DNA from: Euglena gracilis
Lineage: Eukaryota > Euglenida > Euglenophyceae > Euglenales
Length of the DNA stretch: 64,000 nucleotides
Reading direction: 5' to 3'
Assembly (NCBI GenBank): GCA_039621445.1
Contig: CP154954.1
Location: 46,417,847-46,481,846 of the forward strand
Shown: piece after piece, positions 24,201 through 35,143 of the stretch
Layout: each line of letters opens with the position of its first letter
Numbering within the stretch: position 1 is the stretch's first letter
The notes under the pieces: model-generated
The model's database searches: none
Told to the model about the DNA's origin: nothing
What the model saw: only the letters and a program-made list of their open reading frames with translations
Made by a program: the position numbers and the translations under genes

Positions 24201-25656
24201 TCTTGGATGCCTTTGTTGCTTCCTGACGTTCAGGTCCCAGGTGGATTACCGTCACAACGGTGCAGGGAAGGGGCGGATAGTGGGGCGATAACAGCGTTGG
24301 GCCGCCTCTCAACAATATTGTGAAGCACTGTTTGCATCTGATGGCCTCCCGGCCAAGGCACAGGGACGCCAGCAGGTGGTGGGCAGTTATGAACCCCCCA
24401 AATTTCATCGCTTTCCTTATTTTCACATTCACATTGCACCTTCCCTTGTGTTTCTGTTCCTACTCACAATGTTAAGCAGCCCATTTCCAGGTGTGCAGGC
24501 AACGTTGTTTGCCTTTGAGAGCTACTGGAGTTGAGAAATTCAAATACTAGAGCAAGCGCTGGTGGTACAGAAAATGTCACCTGGGGAGGGGAATTGGGCG
24601 TGGTGGATAAATTGGACGGCACCCACACACACATATACACCTATGCGTACATGATTGGATAGCATGAACGTATAAATAGCATCCGCAAAGAAAGTTGAAA
24701 CACTTCTCTGTGGATGAAACAGAGTGTATTGTACGCGTTTCCCGTTGTGAAATCCCTCGCACAAGGGGCAAGTGGATCAATTGTTTGCACCATTCTCCCC
24801 AGGTCAGTGGGTGCAACGAACTTAGTACCCCCCTCCCAGTGCCTGTGGTGGGAGTACGTAGTCGGAGACTACCAGACATATTCTGCACCTTGCGAAACTG
24901 TCATTAGAAAGGTCATTAGAAATGTTTTTCTTGATTCTCCTCTTGCCAAAGCCTTTCAAAAGTCCGCCCCAGATGAGAATCACAGTAGTTCAGCTGTTTA
25001 TTTTGCCAGCCTACTTCAAAATGGGGGTTCTTTGCAAAGGTTCAAAGTATTTCTGATTTTGTCCCGGGAGGATTTTTGTAGGTTCATAATTTAAGGAGGA
25101 GGGGGGTATCAAAAAAAGTCATTTTTGGGATTATTTCCACCAGCTACAGAAAATGGGGTGCCGCACAAGTTCTGGTTCCCAGAAGATTGAAAAAATATGC
25201 CGCGTGAAGATTTATGGTCCGACTCCCTCCAGTCTTAAAAGAAATCCCTGGTCCTGGCCCGAGTTCACAGCGAAATTGGTTTGCCTTTTGGAACAACCAC
25301 GCTCCAGGCAGGCCCTCTGGCTTGCCTGCGGCCTCAGATGTTCTGTCCTCGGTTCCCTGCCTCGTCGCAGGGTTCCTCCCTCGTGCGTTTGTATTCGGTC
25401 CCGTGACCTTGCCTGGGTGGGCCTTGCCTGGCAAGATCGGACCTGCTCGGACCTGTGACCTCCGGCTGATCATGCAGCTCAGCCCCCCCCCCCCCTGGAT
25501 TGTGAATATCCTTTCCTGCTGCACACCGCATTGCTGTTAGATAACTCGTGACTTTTGCAGGAATGGAGCCAACTTTTGATAAGGTCATTTGTGCAAATCT
25601 GGCGCATCACCATCACCATCATCAACACACACACACGCGCGCGCGCACGCACGCAT

Positions 25657-25687
<31 letters not shown>

Positions 25688-26035
25688 GCGATTGCAATGC
25701 TGTGAATGTGCCATTGGAGGAGGTGCGGGGGAAAATTGAATCATACGTTGTGGAGATTAAGCCGGGGCACCGGCTAAAGGCTCCACGACGATCATTAAAA
25801 GTATACGTGGATGACACTTTCGGAGGTAACCCCCTTGTATTATCACAAGCGAACGGTCCGGGATCCGGACGCGGAGCCGGACGAGTGGATCACAGAAGAA
25901 ATATTGAGCCACCCCAGGACACTTCATGGCCCGGTTCGCCATCGTCACCTGTTTGCAGATTCGGGTCTGAAGTTGATTTTCTTCATGAATGGTGTTTTGT
26001 CGCACATCAGGTCTGCGAAACCGGCAAAAGCATAA
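17976..26035 (+). CDS. Gene B: coiled-coil protein with EF-hand-like segments (partial 10-exon model)
   Basis: Proposed exons: 17976-18206, 18431-18528, 18768-18827, 18980-about 19058, 19665-19691, 19912-20116, 20590-20755, 22380-22582, 25689-25800, 25850-26035. ATG 17976 is the first in-frame Met of the GC-rich frame; the stop is TAA 26033-26035. Phases match at exons 2/3/4, 6/7 (CT+G), 7/8 (phase 0), 8/9 (CT+C) and 9/10; exons 1/2, 4/5 and 5/6 do not join cleanly, so a small exon or a shifted border is missing there. The N-terminal part is a Gln/Glu/Arg-rich coiled coil (AQQRAQLEEERAQLQTARAE). Exons 6-7 carry two EF-hand-like stretches (LDPMRSGVLLLSQLL and DSSQSGRLDFWQLF) and exon 8 has FDFASWMQFV, then a Pro/Ala-rich linker. 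Calcium binding is doubtful because loop acidic residues are incomplete. A structural or axonemal calmodulin-like protein is one possibility; the family is not recognised. Confidence 0.6.
19912..20116 (+). CDS. Gene B exon 6
   Basis: GACACCCCAG acceptor at 19,911; the GC-rich frame reads through VADWELFHAVAVDLNILVSF to SAL, with a CT|GTGCGT donor. The split codon CT+G joins exactly to exon 7. The upstream border is less certain because its phase does not match exon 5. Confidence 0.6.
20257..20290 (+). repeat. (ACAG)n microsatellite next to a perfect palindrome
   Basis: Seven ACAG units lie in the intron between gene B exons 6 and 7, about 20 nt upstream of the 35-bp palindrome at 20,311-20,345. 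Confidence 0.85.
20311..20345. repeat. Perfect 17-bp inverted repeat with 1-nt spacer
   Basis: ATGGGAAAGCTTGGTTT, a single C, then the exact reverse complement. It would form a cruciform or a tight RNA hairpin in the gene B intron. No flanking target duplication is apparent. Confidence 0.85.
20590..20755 (+). CDS. Gene B exon 7 (EF-hand-like pair)
   Basis: CCCCCTCAG acceptor and CAG|GTGTGT donor. The peptide contains LDPMRSGVLLL and, about 30 residues later, VDSSQSGRLDFWQLF. Both resemble EF-hand loops with Gly at the central position, followed by a hydrophobic helix. Strong GC-rich third positions. Confidence 0.7.
20885..21324. mobile_element. Non-autonomous CAGGG-ended element (family F1)
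   Basis: The left end CAGGGCGTTGCTTAAG and right end (minus strand) CAGGACGTTGCTCATGG form imperfect TIRs. The interior has the CCAGCCAGCAG words shared with the element at 38,623-39,223. It sits inside a GGGTGGGTG/GTGTGGGTG microsatellite, so a target duplication cannot be read cleanly. No coding capacity. hAT-like by ends and relatives. Confidence 0.65.
21437..21553 (+). repeat. (ACACCC)n and (AC)n microsatellite
   Basis: CACCCACACCC-type repeats pass through a C run and CGCGCGCG into about 12 AC units, in the intron before gene B exon 8. Histidine/threonine repeat frames here are microsatellite artefacts. Confidence 0.9.
22380..22582 (+). CDS. Gene B exon 8 (acidic/aromatic segment plus Pro-rich linker)
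   Basis: The TTCCAG acceptor at 22,379 starts in phase 0, matching exon 7. It includes FDFASWMQFV followed by a Pro/Ala-rich low-complexity tail of about 40 residues, then CCCCCT|GTGAGC, a good donor. The leftover CT joins the first base of the exon at 25,689. Confidence 0.65.
22583..25624. other. Large gene B intron
   Basis: About 3.1 kb of AT-leaning sequence. It contains CCTAACCC/CCGAATCC-like low-complexity repeats at 22,680-22,790 and a TATAAATA at 24,669-24,676 with no gene behind it. Frames such as 23,629-24,057 lack codon bias. No exon, RNA gene or delimited transposon was identified. Confidence 0.45.
25625..25685 (+). repeat. (AC)n/(GC)n microsatellite abutting a splice acceptor
   Basis: ACAC repeats interrupted by GCGCGCGC and GCATGC run to within a few bases of the AAAG acceptor of gene B exon 9, so the microsatellite occupies the place of the usual pyrimidine tract. 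Confidence 0.8.
25689..25800 (+). CDS. Gene B exon 9
   Basis: The codon phase (one base, C) matches the phase-2 end of exon 8. The peptide contains PLEEVRGKIESYVVEIKPGH and ends RRSLK. The donor is GTATAC at 25,801 (alternative GTGGAT at 25,807); both keep the frame of the next exon across a 43-49 nt intron. No domain recognised. Confidence 0.6.
25850..26035 (+). CDS. Gene B terminal exon
   Basis: After ATCACAAG, codons with GC-rich third positions read RTVRDPDAEPDEWITEEIL and end GVLSHIRSAKPAKA, TAA. The stop overlaps an AATAAA signal at 26,034-26,039. The charged RDPDAEPDEW segment and a downstream hydrophobic stretch (LKLIFFMNGVL) are visible; no family recognised. Confidence 0.65.
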   Translation, partial: RTVRDPDAEPDEWITEEILSHPRTLHGPVRHRHLFADSGLKLIFFMNGVLSHIRSAKPAKA

Positions 26036-26039
26036 TAAA
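26034..26039 (+). promoter_or_regulatory. Candidate polyadenylation signal AATAAA of gene B
   Basis: AATAAA overlaps the stop codon (GCATAATAAAACGG). The next gene's ATG is only 313 nt downstream, so any 3' UTR and the gene C promoter must share this short interval. Confidence 0.5.
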
Positions 26040-26351
26040 ACGGTGTTTAAAACAAAAAAGCTGATATCACGTTGTTGTGAAAATTTCTATCTTCTGTGAG
26101 GCTGTGAGGCTGTCGCATGTCGCCAACAAACACCTATGAAATGATTGGGCATGACTGGGCGTGACTGGGTCTGGGGCTCTGGATGACCAAACGTGCTGGG
26201 TCGCCAACCTGGGACCTGTGTCCTTCTGTTCGGCATTGCTACATTTTTTCCGTGGGATGTGACTGTTGTCGCTTCCCATCTCAGTCGCCGTCCCATTCTT
26301 TGGGCCGAGGCCCATCCTGTTTGCCGGCCTCGCTACTGCGGCGGGCCGACC

Positions 26352-26439
26352 ATGTCGCACATTGAGGCGCTCCTGGCCCGGACCGCCTCCGACCTCAACC
26401 ACCGGGCGTGGCAGCCGTGCTTCGAGGCCGTCAGCAAGG
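26352..26439 (+). CDS. Gene C first exon
   Basis: ATG in the context CGACCATGTCG; 29 codons starting MSHIEALLARTASDLNH are followed by AAGG|GTCCTC. Strong GC-rich third positions. It lies 313 nt after the gene B stop. Confidence 0.6.
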
Positions 26440-29304
26440 GTCCTCCCCCAGCCCTCTCTCGCACGGCACCAAAGCGGAGGAGGGGCCGGGCCATCCCAAA
26501 CAACGTCCCCACACCCCCATCCCGGGGGGGGGGGGGGCTGCTTTCCCGCATTCAAAAAAAATTGGTCAGTGACTTTTTGAATACCAGTCATCCACTCCTC
26601 CCCCCTGAGGGCCGGTCACTCTGGCCCTGGCCAGAGTGAGTTAAGCCCAAAAAGATGTCCCTCTTTTTTTGTATAAAATACATCTCAAAAATGGATGAAT
26701 TGAACACCTGCTGTCCTAGAAAAAGATAAGCCCTCAAGCCCATAGTAAGGAAAATGTATATGTATATGCCACCTGGGCCCTTTTTTGTTGTTCAGCACCC
26801 CTCACTTTTTAGGTGTTAAGCGCCCATCAGCCCCCTCAGGTGCCCCCCTCTGCAGGCACCTATGGCCGACCAGGGCCGACCAGGGCCGACCAGGGCCGAC
26901 TATGATTTTCAGGACCCCCGTAGGTGGGGGTTCCGACCAGGGCCGACCAGGGCCGACCAGGGCCGACCAGGGCCGACCAGGGCCGACTTGCATGTGATTG
27001 GCCGACCGAAGGGGATTGGATGAAGGAATTCGGCAGCTTTCCCTCTGGACCAAGCACCTCTGATGATGCTGGGCGGTGCTGGGCGATGCAGGACGATGCT
27101 GGCCCGGCAGCATCGACCGCGGGTTACCGCGGGTTTCAGGACTGTCATAGGTGGGTTGCCGACCGCAGCCGACCGCAGCCGACCGCAGCCGACCGCGCAA
27201 CCTTTTTCTGATTGATGTCATTTTTTCAGTGACAATGAGGAATTTTATCCCAGATGTTGAGATTTTTCTGGTTCATCTGGCTCATGTTGTCACTTTTGGC
27301 TACTTTTGGCCGCTTTTGGCCATTTTAGGTCGCTTTTGTCCCCTTTTTGGCCCATTTGTCACCATAATTCACCAATTTTGACCTATTTTGACCATTTTTG
27401 GCCACTTTTTGCGCACTTCTTGTAATTTTGGGCCATTTTGTCCTGCTCTGGGGCCATTTTTGACCATTTAAAGCCATTTTCGACCTTTTTTTTTGTTATT
27501 TTGCCCATTTTTTTGGTCTCTTTTTGGTCCAATTTGACCATTTTTGAGCATTTTGTGCCAGTATATTGTATATTTTGAAGAACTCAACCCATTTTTGGAT
27601 AATTTCCCCACAAATATCCAGTTTTACACCCATTTTGGCCATTACTGATCAGTTTTTGCTAACTTGGGGGCCATTTGTCACTGATTTGGCAAATATTGAG
27701 CTGATTTGGGTCAATATGAGCATATTTTATGGTATTTTGGCCATTTTACGCCCTTTTGGTAATTTTGGGTTATTTTTCACAATCTTTTTTTCTGTGACAG
27801 ATACCCCCCCCCCCACCTATGGCCGACTATTTGCCGACCAGGGCCGACCAGGGCCGACCAGGGCCGACCAGGGCCGACCAGGGCCGACCAGAGCACCAAA
27901 ATGGGAAGTGACCAAAGGTGCCTGCCCCTCTGGACAAGCCCCCCCCAGGTGCCGTTTATTTGTATCGCTTCAATATGGGCAATTATTAATTATTGGATAG
28001 CCTCACCCCAGATATAAATTGCCTGTGTTTGGGTGCGATTGTGCTATCAATTACTTACAACATGGTTGCAGTCCAGATTTTTCTGGGGTGTGTGATTCCA
28101 ACTCTGGTAAACAGAAATGAGCAAGAGGAGGCACAGAACAGGCTGCAGTTTAGTCGGGTGCCGACCCCACCCCGGGGGGGGGCTTGCCTGGGCAAGCACT
28201 CCAAGGCACAAGTATCCAACCCCGGAGGGGGGGGGCACACGGCCAAAAGTGCTTGGCAGGCACTCCGGCGCCGAAGGCGCCGGAAGGCTCAAAAATGGCC
28301 GATTTTCAAGGAAAAAAGGCCTATTTTCTGAGATAATTTCCTGGGCACAGGCCGAAATCAGACCCCGGGGGGGGGGGGTAGTGCCCGCCTGGGCAGGCAC
28401 TCAAGGGCACTCACCCCGGGGTTGGTAAAAAAAACAGCCTGGCACAGAGCAGGCTTCTGTTTAGTAACTCAGAGCCCCCCGGGAGGGAGGGAGTGAGTTC
28501 TGGCAGGTCCCGGGCTGGTGGGGGGGAGACCCAAAGGTCTTAACTAGAAGCCCAGCACACAGCTGTGCCATCACGTTCTGTCAGTGCTCTCTTTCGGATG
28601 TTTTTTTTCAGTATGACAGTGCTTTGGTTTATAATGTTGATGCCCTGGGGGGTGAACCTGATCCCGATGGATACTTGGGGGTTTAACCTATTGTCCTGCA
28701 AAATTTTCGTCTGGTGTGGTCAGTTGGGGTGCAAAAATTTTCGAGCCCAAACCAACTCCCAAGACGGCCCCCCTCTTAGACGGCCGGGAATGCACACTTC
28801 ATTTTTGGTGGTTTTTTGCGCACCTGCGCATTCTTTTGTGACCAAGTGTGTCGCCATCACTTGACGGGGCGGCCGACCCGTCAGCTGAAACCCCTGGTAC
28901 CAAAATGGGTACCACTGCTTTCGACCCCCGGGTTTTTTTTTCTGGGCAAACCAACTTATTTCGTTTTGAAAATGCCGGTTTAGCACCTCCGCGGACCGAG
29001 GGAAAACCCCCGTCTGCCGAAGTAGGTGCGACACAAAACACTGTTTTACGAGGACGAACCCTCGTCAGGTGAAGGCGTTGTGCCTGTCGCTGTCCCCCCT
29101 GTTTTGTGGTGCCGAGTGAATGCGCAGGTGCGCATTCACCCCCCTCCCCGTCCCGGCCTTTTCCTGAAGTTTTGGACGGTTATTGTGGCTCCCGGGGATG
29201 GTTGTGGGAAGGGGGTACCGTGGTCTCTGCAGTTTGAGTGGAGAGGAGGTTTTTTTTTATTTTTTAGTTTGTTTTTTTTTTTATTTTTTTTTCTTTTTTT
29301 TCCT

Positions 29305-29336
<32 letters not shown>

Positions 29337-32300
29337 TTTTTCTTTTTTTTTTTTCTTTTTTTTTCTTATTATATGTTATTTTTATTATTTTTTTTTTTTC
29401 TGTTGGGAGCAGGGCACGAGGGGGCGCTGGCGAATGTTTGGTGTGTGCGTGTAGTCTGCATTCAGAGACTGGTGGGGTGTGTGTGTCAAAATCAAGACCA
29501 GATGTCTGTAGGGGAGGGCTCGTTACCCTCCTCAGGCTGCCTGCTGTTTGCCATCCCACACACAGTGCACTGCACCCCCCTTGACACTTGCAGGCACAGC
29601 ATCCCTCCAGTGGCGCAGTCTGCTCCGCACAGTCTTCTCATAGGCACCACGGCACATCACCATGTGCGACCACCTGTGTTTAGGTCTGACGTTTGTGATG
29701 GGGTGCTGGGTATGGAAGGGGGGGGCTGGCTTGCACTCCTCTCCTGTGTGTCACTGGTTTTAAAAGCTACGGAGCAGAGCCCCACTTCAACCCTTTCTGC
29801 CACAGATCACATTCTCCAGAACACCCTCACAAACGATGTAAAATGGCTCCTCTCCGAGGTTGCATGAGGCACAAGAATGCGCACGTGCGCACTCTTGGGG
29901 CCATTCCTTCGGTGGCTGGCTGTGATTCTATCTGCAGGAGAGCAGGAGGGGAGCAGTGCTGGGTATCCACAAGAGCGCGCACCTGCGCATTCCGTGAGGG
30001 AGAGTGCGCATGTGCGCATTCTCTGTGTTGTGGGGAGCTGTGTCTCGCACTCCTGAACCCAGTGCCAGCACAGCATTGTGGCAGGGTAACACCCATGGTT
30101 CACTGCTGGCCTTTTTGTTAGCAATTTCAGAGGCGTCTCGTTGCACATGGATGCCGCCAGTAGGGTGTATGTCTCCTGGGCTGTGCCTCCACCTTGTGTG
30201 CTGAGTTGTTTGACATGGCCTTGTACAGCAACCTCCTACCAGGGTGCTTTAAGGGGAGACACACGAAGGGAATGTGCATGTGCGCATTCATCCCGATGTG
30301 CCATGTTTGACTGCAGCCACTGCGGATGGGGTGTGCGGAGAAGGTGTGTTCACATGTGCTTTCCTTGGTCTTCACAGCTGCCAGGGGTTGTGTGGTTTGC
30401 AGTGCTGGAGCGTTGACTCTGAGTACATGATAAATAAGGGTTCTGTGTGGGGGGGTGTCGTTTGTTGCCGGTGGTGGTCCTCCTCTGCCGTGTGTCGCTC
30501 CAGGGCTGCCTCGTCCTCGGACACCATTCGATCCTCGCAGGGAGGTCTGCACTTCAGCCATGTGGTTTCAAATTCAGGCCAGGCGGGGGGAGTTGGCGTG
30601 GGTGGTGGCATGCCCACCTGGGAGCGAAAATATTCGACGGTGTGGCTGTCATTCAAAGAAAGGCACAGGACGATTTTTTGCGCATGTGCGCATTCACCGG
30701 CTTTTCACTCATGCCATGAAGGACTGCTGACCGCATTTGGGAATTAGGGTGCCCGTCACCGAGGAATTTCCTCGGGCACTGAAGTCTCTTTCTCATCCGT
30801 TTTCCCATGGTGCGGCACAGTGGAATGCACAGAAAAAGCAGCACACAAAAACTTCCTGGGTTTATCGGCAAGTTTTTGTTGTGATGTGCTTGTTCCTGTC
30901 TCACGATCTCAAGGGCCTGGAGAAGATTTGGGGCAAGGACTAACCAGTGGTGTTCGCTTCTTTGAGTCCATTTGGATTGTGAATTAATTCCGTGTTTACA
31001 GACGGTTTTTGGGGAATGATGCCGAAGGTGGTGGCAGGGGTGTTTCGCTCTCGAGGTGCCAACCCCGTGAGCACTGTGTGTGGAACCAGACACAACCCCC
31101 TGCGTTGACCCTAATTGTGGGGCACAGTGCTCCTGGCACCGTGCACTGCAGCCCAACATAAGGTTGTTCAGGGAGCCAATTGGCTGTGTGCTGCCATGCA
31201 CGCTCTGGGGCGTGGGGTCGGACAACGCTGGCAGCAGCCTCCCTATCACCTCCCCCAGGTGGGGGACGGTTGCCTGTGTGTTGTGACGTGCTCCACACGT
31301 TCATGAGAGCAGCGTAGGCTGGGCTGGGCACTGGACTGCAGCGGGTGAAGTCGAATGCGCAGGTGCGCATTCTGATTTGTTCAATGACTTGCGCTGCAGG
31401 GGGGCAGTTCCCCTGTCACTGAAGGACATCAATTCGTGCCTTGACACCTGCCGTCGCCGAGCCCAGGGTTTTCCATGCTGCTGCAGGTGTGGTGTTTCAG
31501 GGTGTGGTCTGGTACCGCGACATGGTTGCCCAGGGTGATTCTGTTGGTTCATCTCCCCCTCACACACTCATGTTCAGCCTGCCCTACATCATAGCGGTGC
31601 ACAACTCGAATTCAAGGCAGGCAAACAACAGGCCATACCCAGTGATTCCTTCAACATCAATGCGCGTGTGTGCATTCCCCCTTCCCTCAGCCTGTGTCCA
31701 TTCCAAAAAATGCGCACCTGCACATTCTTTTGGGTTTCCAAAAAATGCGCAGGTGCGCATTCTTCGGCCCTGATACTCAGTGACACCCCCATTGTTTTGA
31801 CCTTGGGAGGGCTGTGTCTCTGTGGCTGCAAGGTGTTCCCTACCATGCTCATCCCAGGTTCACCAGGCCCTGCCCCCGGAAGCCATCAGCACGCATCGGT
31901 GAACACAAGGTGGCACACCCAGATCCAGGCTTCCCTGTGTCGCCCATGTTCCGCATGCTGCGTGGAGTGTACTGAGTGTGTGTCCATCCACGCACTGTCC
32001 CACAGTCGTCGTGAAGCAGCTGTAAACAGCATGATACGTGGTTGAAGCAGAATACTGGGGGGTGGTTCCTGGGGTCGCGTTGAATCCAAACAGCTCATTT
32101 TTATGGTGTTTACCTCCAGTCTGGAAGAGGCATCACACCATGCAGAATGCGCACCTGCGCACTCCGCGTCCAAAATGCGCGGATGCGCATTTTCACTAAA
32201 ACTGCCTAAATTTTGTGACTCAACAAGAAAAGTGCATTCCCGGCCGTCTAAGCCCCTGGCTCCCTTCCCCATACACCCCTTGGGGGCTGGCGGTGCTTGC

Positions 32301-33681
32301 CAAGCCACCTGCACCCAGGTATTAAAGAACCTTTGACGTTCAGTTCAATACACACATTCTTTCCATTTAGGTGTGCATATTTTTTTCTGCAGCCCCAAAT
32401 TCCAGAGATCGACCCTACAAGTTTTTTTGGGAAGAAGCCTGCCCTCAATTATTGTGGTCCCTCAGGCCACATTGAGCCCGCGATGAACCTTCTGGCCGAC
32501 AAATCAGAACGACTGGTGCCTCTCCTTTCATCTTCTCATTTTCATCTTCTCTTCTCTCACATCTCTTTATGTTTTTTTTTCTTCGAGAGGGCAGCCAATC
32601 AAAAGAGTTTGGGTTCATTCGTGGGTGTCCACCCCTTCATTTGTTCCACGCTTGAACTCCTTTCAGTTACTGAGGTTTCATCCTGGTGTTATTTTCAGCC
32701 CAAATTCCAGAGGTGCCTGATGGTGATTCGTTTAGGTCTCCCAGGAGTCTGCCTTCAATTAAATGCCAAACCAAAAAGATGTTCTGCATTAGGGATGTCT
32801 TCTGAAGGTTCTTCTGGAAATGAGCTTGAAAACACTCCAAAAGCGCTGCGTCTTACAGGGAGAGTTGCTTTAATTTGAAGGTATACACCTGGAGCTCTTG
32901 TATTTCCAATGAGCCAGGGAAAATTCTGACAAATCCTGGCAACAGGCCTCTTTTTTTTTAAGATCCACGGGGGGGGGGGGGAGGAGGAGAGGTCCCCTCC
33001 CACCCAGCCTGGTGTGGGACCCCGTGGGAGGGATCCCCCCAAATTGGGCCGTCTAAGGGCATTTCTGAAAAAGAAAATTGCCAAAACGCACACCCAGATC
33101 TCTGGCCCAGAACCCTTCCCATGAATTTTTGAAAGCTTGATCATCAGAACGGAAGCCCAGGTTTGGGAGGTTGCCCCCTCCCCGCACAACGTGTCCTTCA
33201 CCGGACAAGCCCGGATGGAGACACATGCAGTGACCCCTCTCCGCCTCCCCCCCCCCCTGCTGGCCGGCAGGTCACCACAGAGATGGTCCAGCCTGGGCCG
33301 GACGGCGATCTCTGCAGTCTGCTGGTGCACGCCGCGAGGGAGCAACAGCCCATCATGGTGAAGTACCTCATGGGTGTGTGTGGCTTCTGCCCTGTCAAAG
33401 TGAGGTGTAAGTCTCTAGATATGCCCGCCAAATTTTCCGGCTGGAAAGCAAGCTGCATATTTGAATGAGCCAAAGCCATCTGACGAACCAAAGTTGCAGC
33501 GACCAAAAAACTACAATTTATTTTGTGTTGTTTTGCATCTTGCAAAAAAAAAATTTGTCAGTAGACATTAGGTGTGGCCAGAATGGCAAATGTTTCATTT
33601 GCCACCCCAAAATTGAGCTGTTAGGGGTTCTAGCAGATAACGAAAATTTGTGACTAAAAGGATATATTAAAAGGATATATA

Positions 33682-33717
<36 letters not shown>

Positions 33718-34267
33718 TGTATGTATGTATGTATGTATGTATGTATGTATGTATGTATGTATGTATGTATGTATGTATGTATGTATGTATGTATGTATGT
33801 ATGTATGTATGTATGTATGTATGTATGTATGTATGTATGTATGTATGTATGTATGTATGTATGTATGTATATATGGACACAAGAGGAATAAAATGTAAAA
33901 AAGGGTTCCCTTGTTCTTGTATCCCTGTTTTGAGCCAAGGGGTATTTGCAATGCCACCCTTTATAAGATCCCCGAACTTAAGTGTAACCCGTTGAATGAA
34001 CCCCTCTTTTTTTTAATTCTGGAATTGAGAGGTTCTTGGGTGGGTGCTGAGGTAGGTCATTTTTCCCTCATTGTGTTCATTTTCTATTTTCTGCCAGAGA
34101 ATTACGTGTGGCCCTATGAAGAATGCCAACGAGCGCTGCTGGTGGCTTGTGAGGCTGAGACCATCTGTATGTGCTGTGAATGTGATGGCCATTTTTGTGC
34201 AAAAATTTTTATCTGTATTGAGAATTGGTTTGATAACCCACCAAAGAAGACTCCATTGGCCCCAATA

Positions 34268-34317
<50 letters not shown>

Positions 34318-35094
34318 TGCAAGCACATTGGAGGCCACAATTCATATTTCAGGGCACGGTCTATCTCAAATTAAATAGTGTGACTGGCGAAAAAAATTCT
34401 GGTTGATTGATTGATTGATTGATTCTGATTGGCTCAAAAGAATGGACACCCGAGTTTGGATTATGAGGAACCAGAATCACCTCTCACAAGCGTGGTGGAA
34501 GGCAACAAGACGGTCGGGCATCAAACATACAGCACACGAACATGTTGCAGACTGAGCCCGCAAAGGTATGCTGCAAAAAAAGCCATTCCGTCTGCCACCA
34601 GAGCCACCACCTTTTGCAATCCTGTCAGTCACAGACACTCAATCAGGACCAGATTTGGGCTCGCTCAGGATTTCTTTACCACAGGGGGGGGTCCTGGGCT
34701 CCACTCAAAACCTAGTATTGTGGAGTTGTCAACCCCCCCAACCAGGAGAGGATTGGTGTCCCACCCCTCCCACTGATGGGCATTTCATTTTCAATGCCAC
34801 CGAAAGTTCGTTGATTCATAACCGACGGAAAATGTGAAGGCTCATGCCCACCAAAGACGTTCATTTGTTGAAAGTTACATGAAGTTGGGGTCAGAAGGGA
34901 AGCCCATGGCCGCAGCCATGAGCATACCAAAGGCTTCAGTGTACCGGAGTGGGACCCCTGACAAATCCTCTCAAGTTTTCCCAATCCACCGGCCGTAGTT
35001 GCTCAACCGCATTGACATCTGAGCCATTTTTTTTATTTGCCCGTTTGATTATATTACTCACCATTTCATCTTGAAAGATTGCAGTTTGAGGGCC

Positions 35095-35143
<49 letters not shown>

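Noticed and set aside
25548-25739. Histidine-run peptide
   Set aside because: ATCACCATCACC followed by (AC)n is intronic microsatellite, ending at a splice acceptor.
29026-29584. Poly-Phe frames
   Set aside because: A 150-nt T-rich tract inside element L1.
33689-33957. Long MYVC/YIHT repeat proteins on both strands
   Set aside because: Direct translation of the (TATG)n microsatellite.
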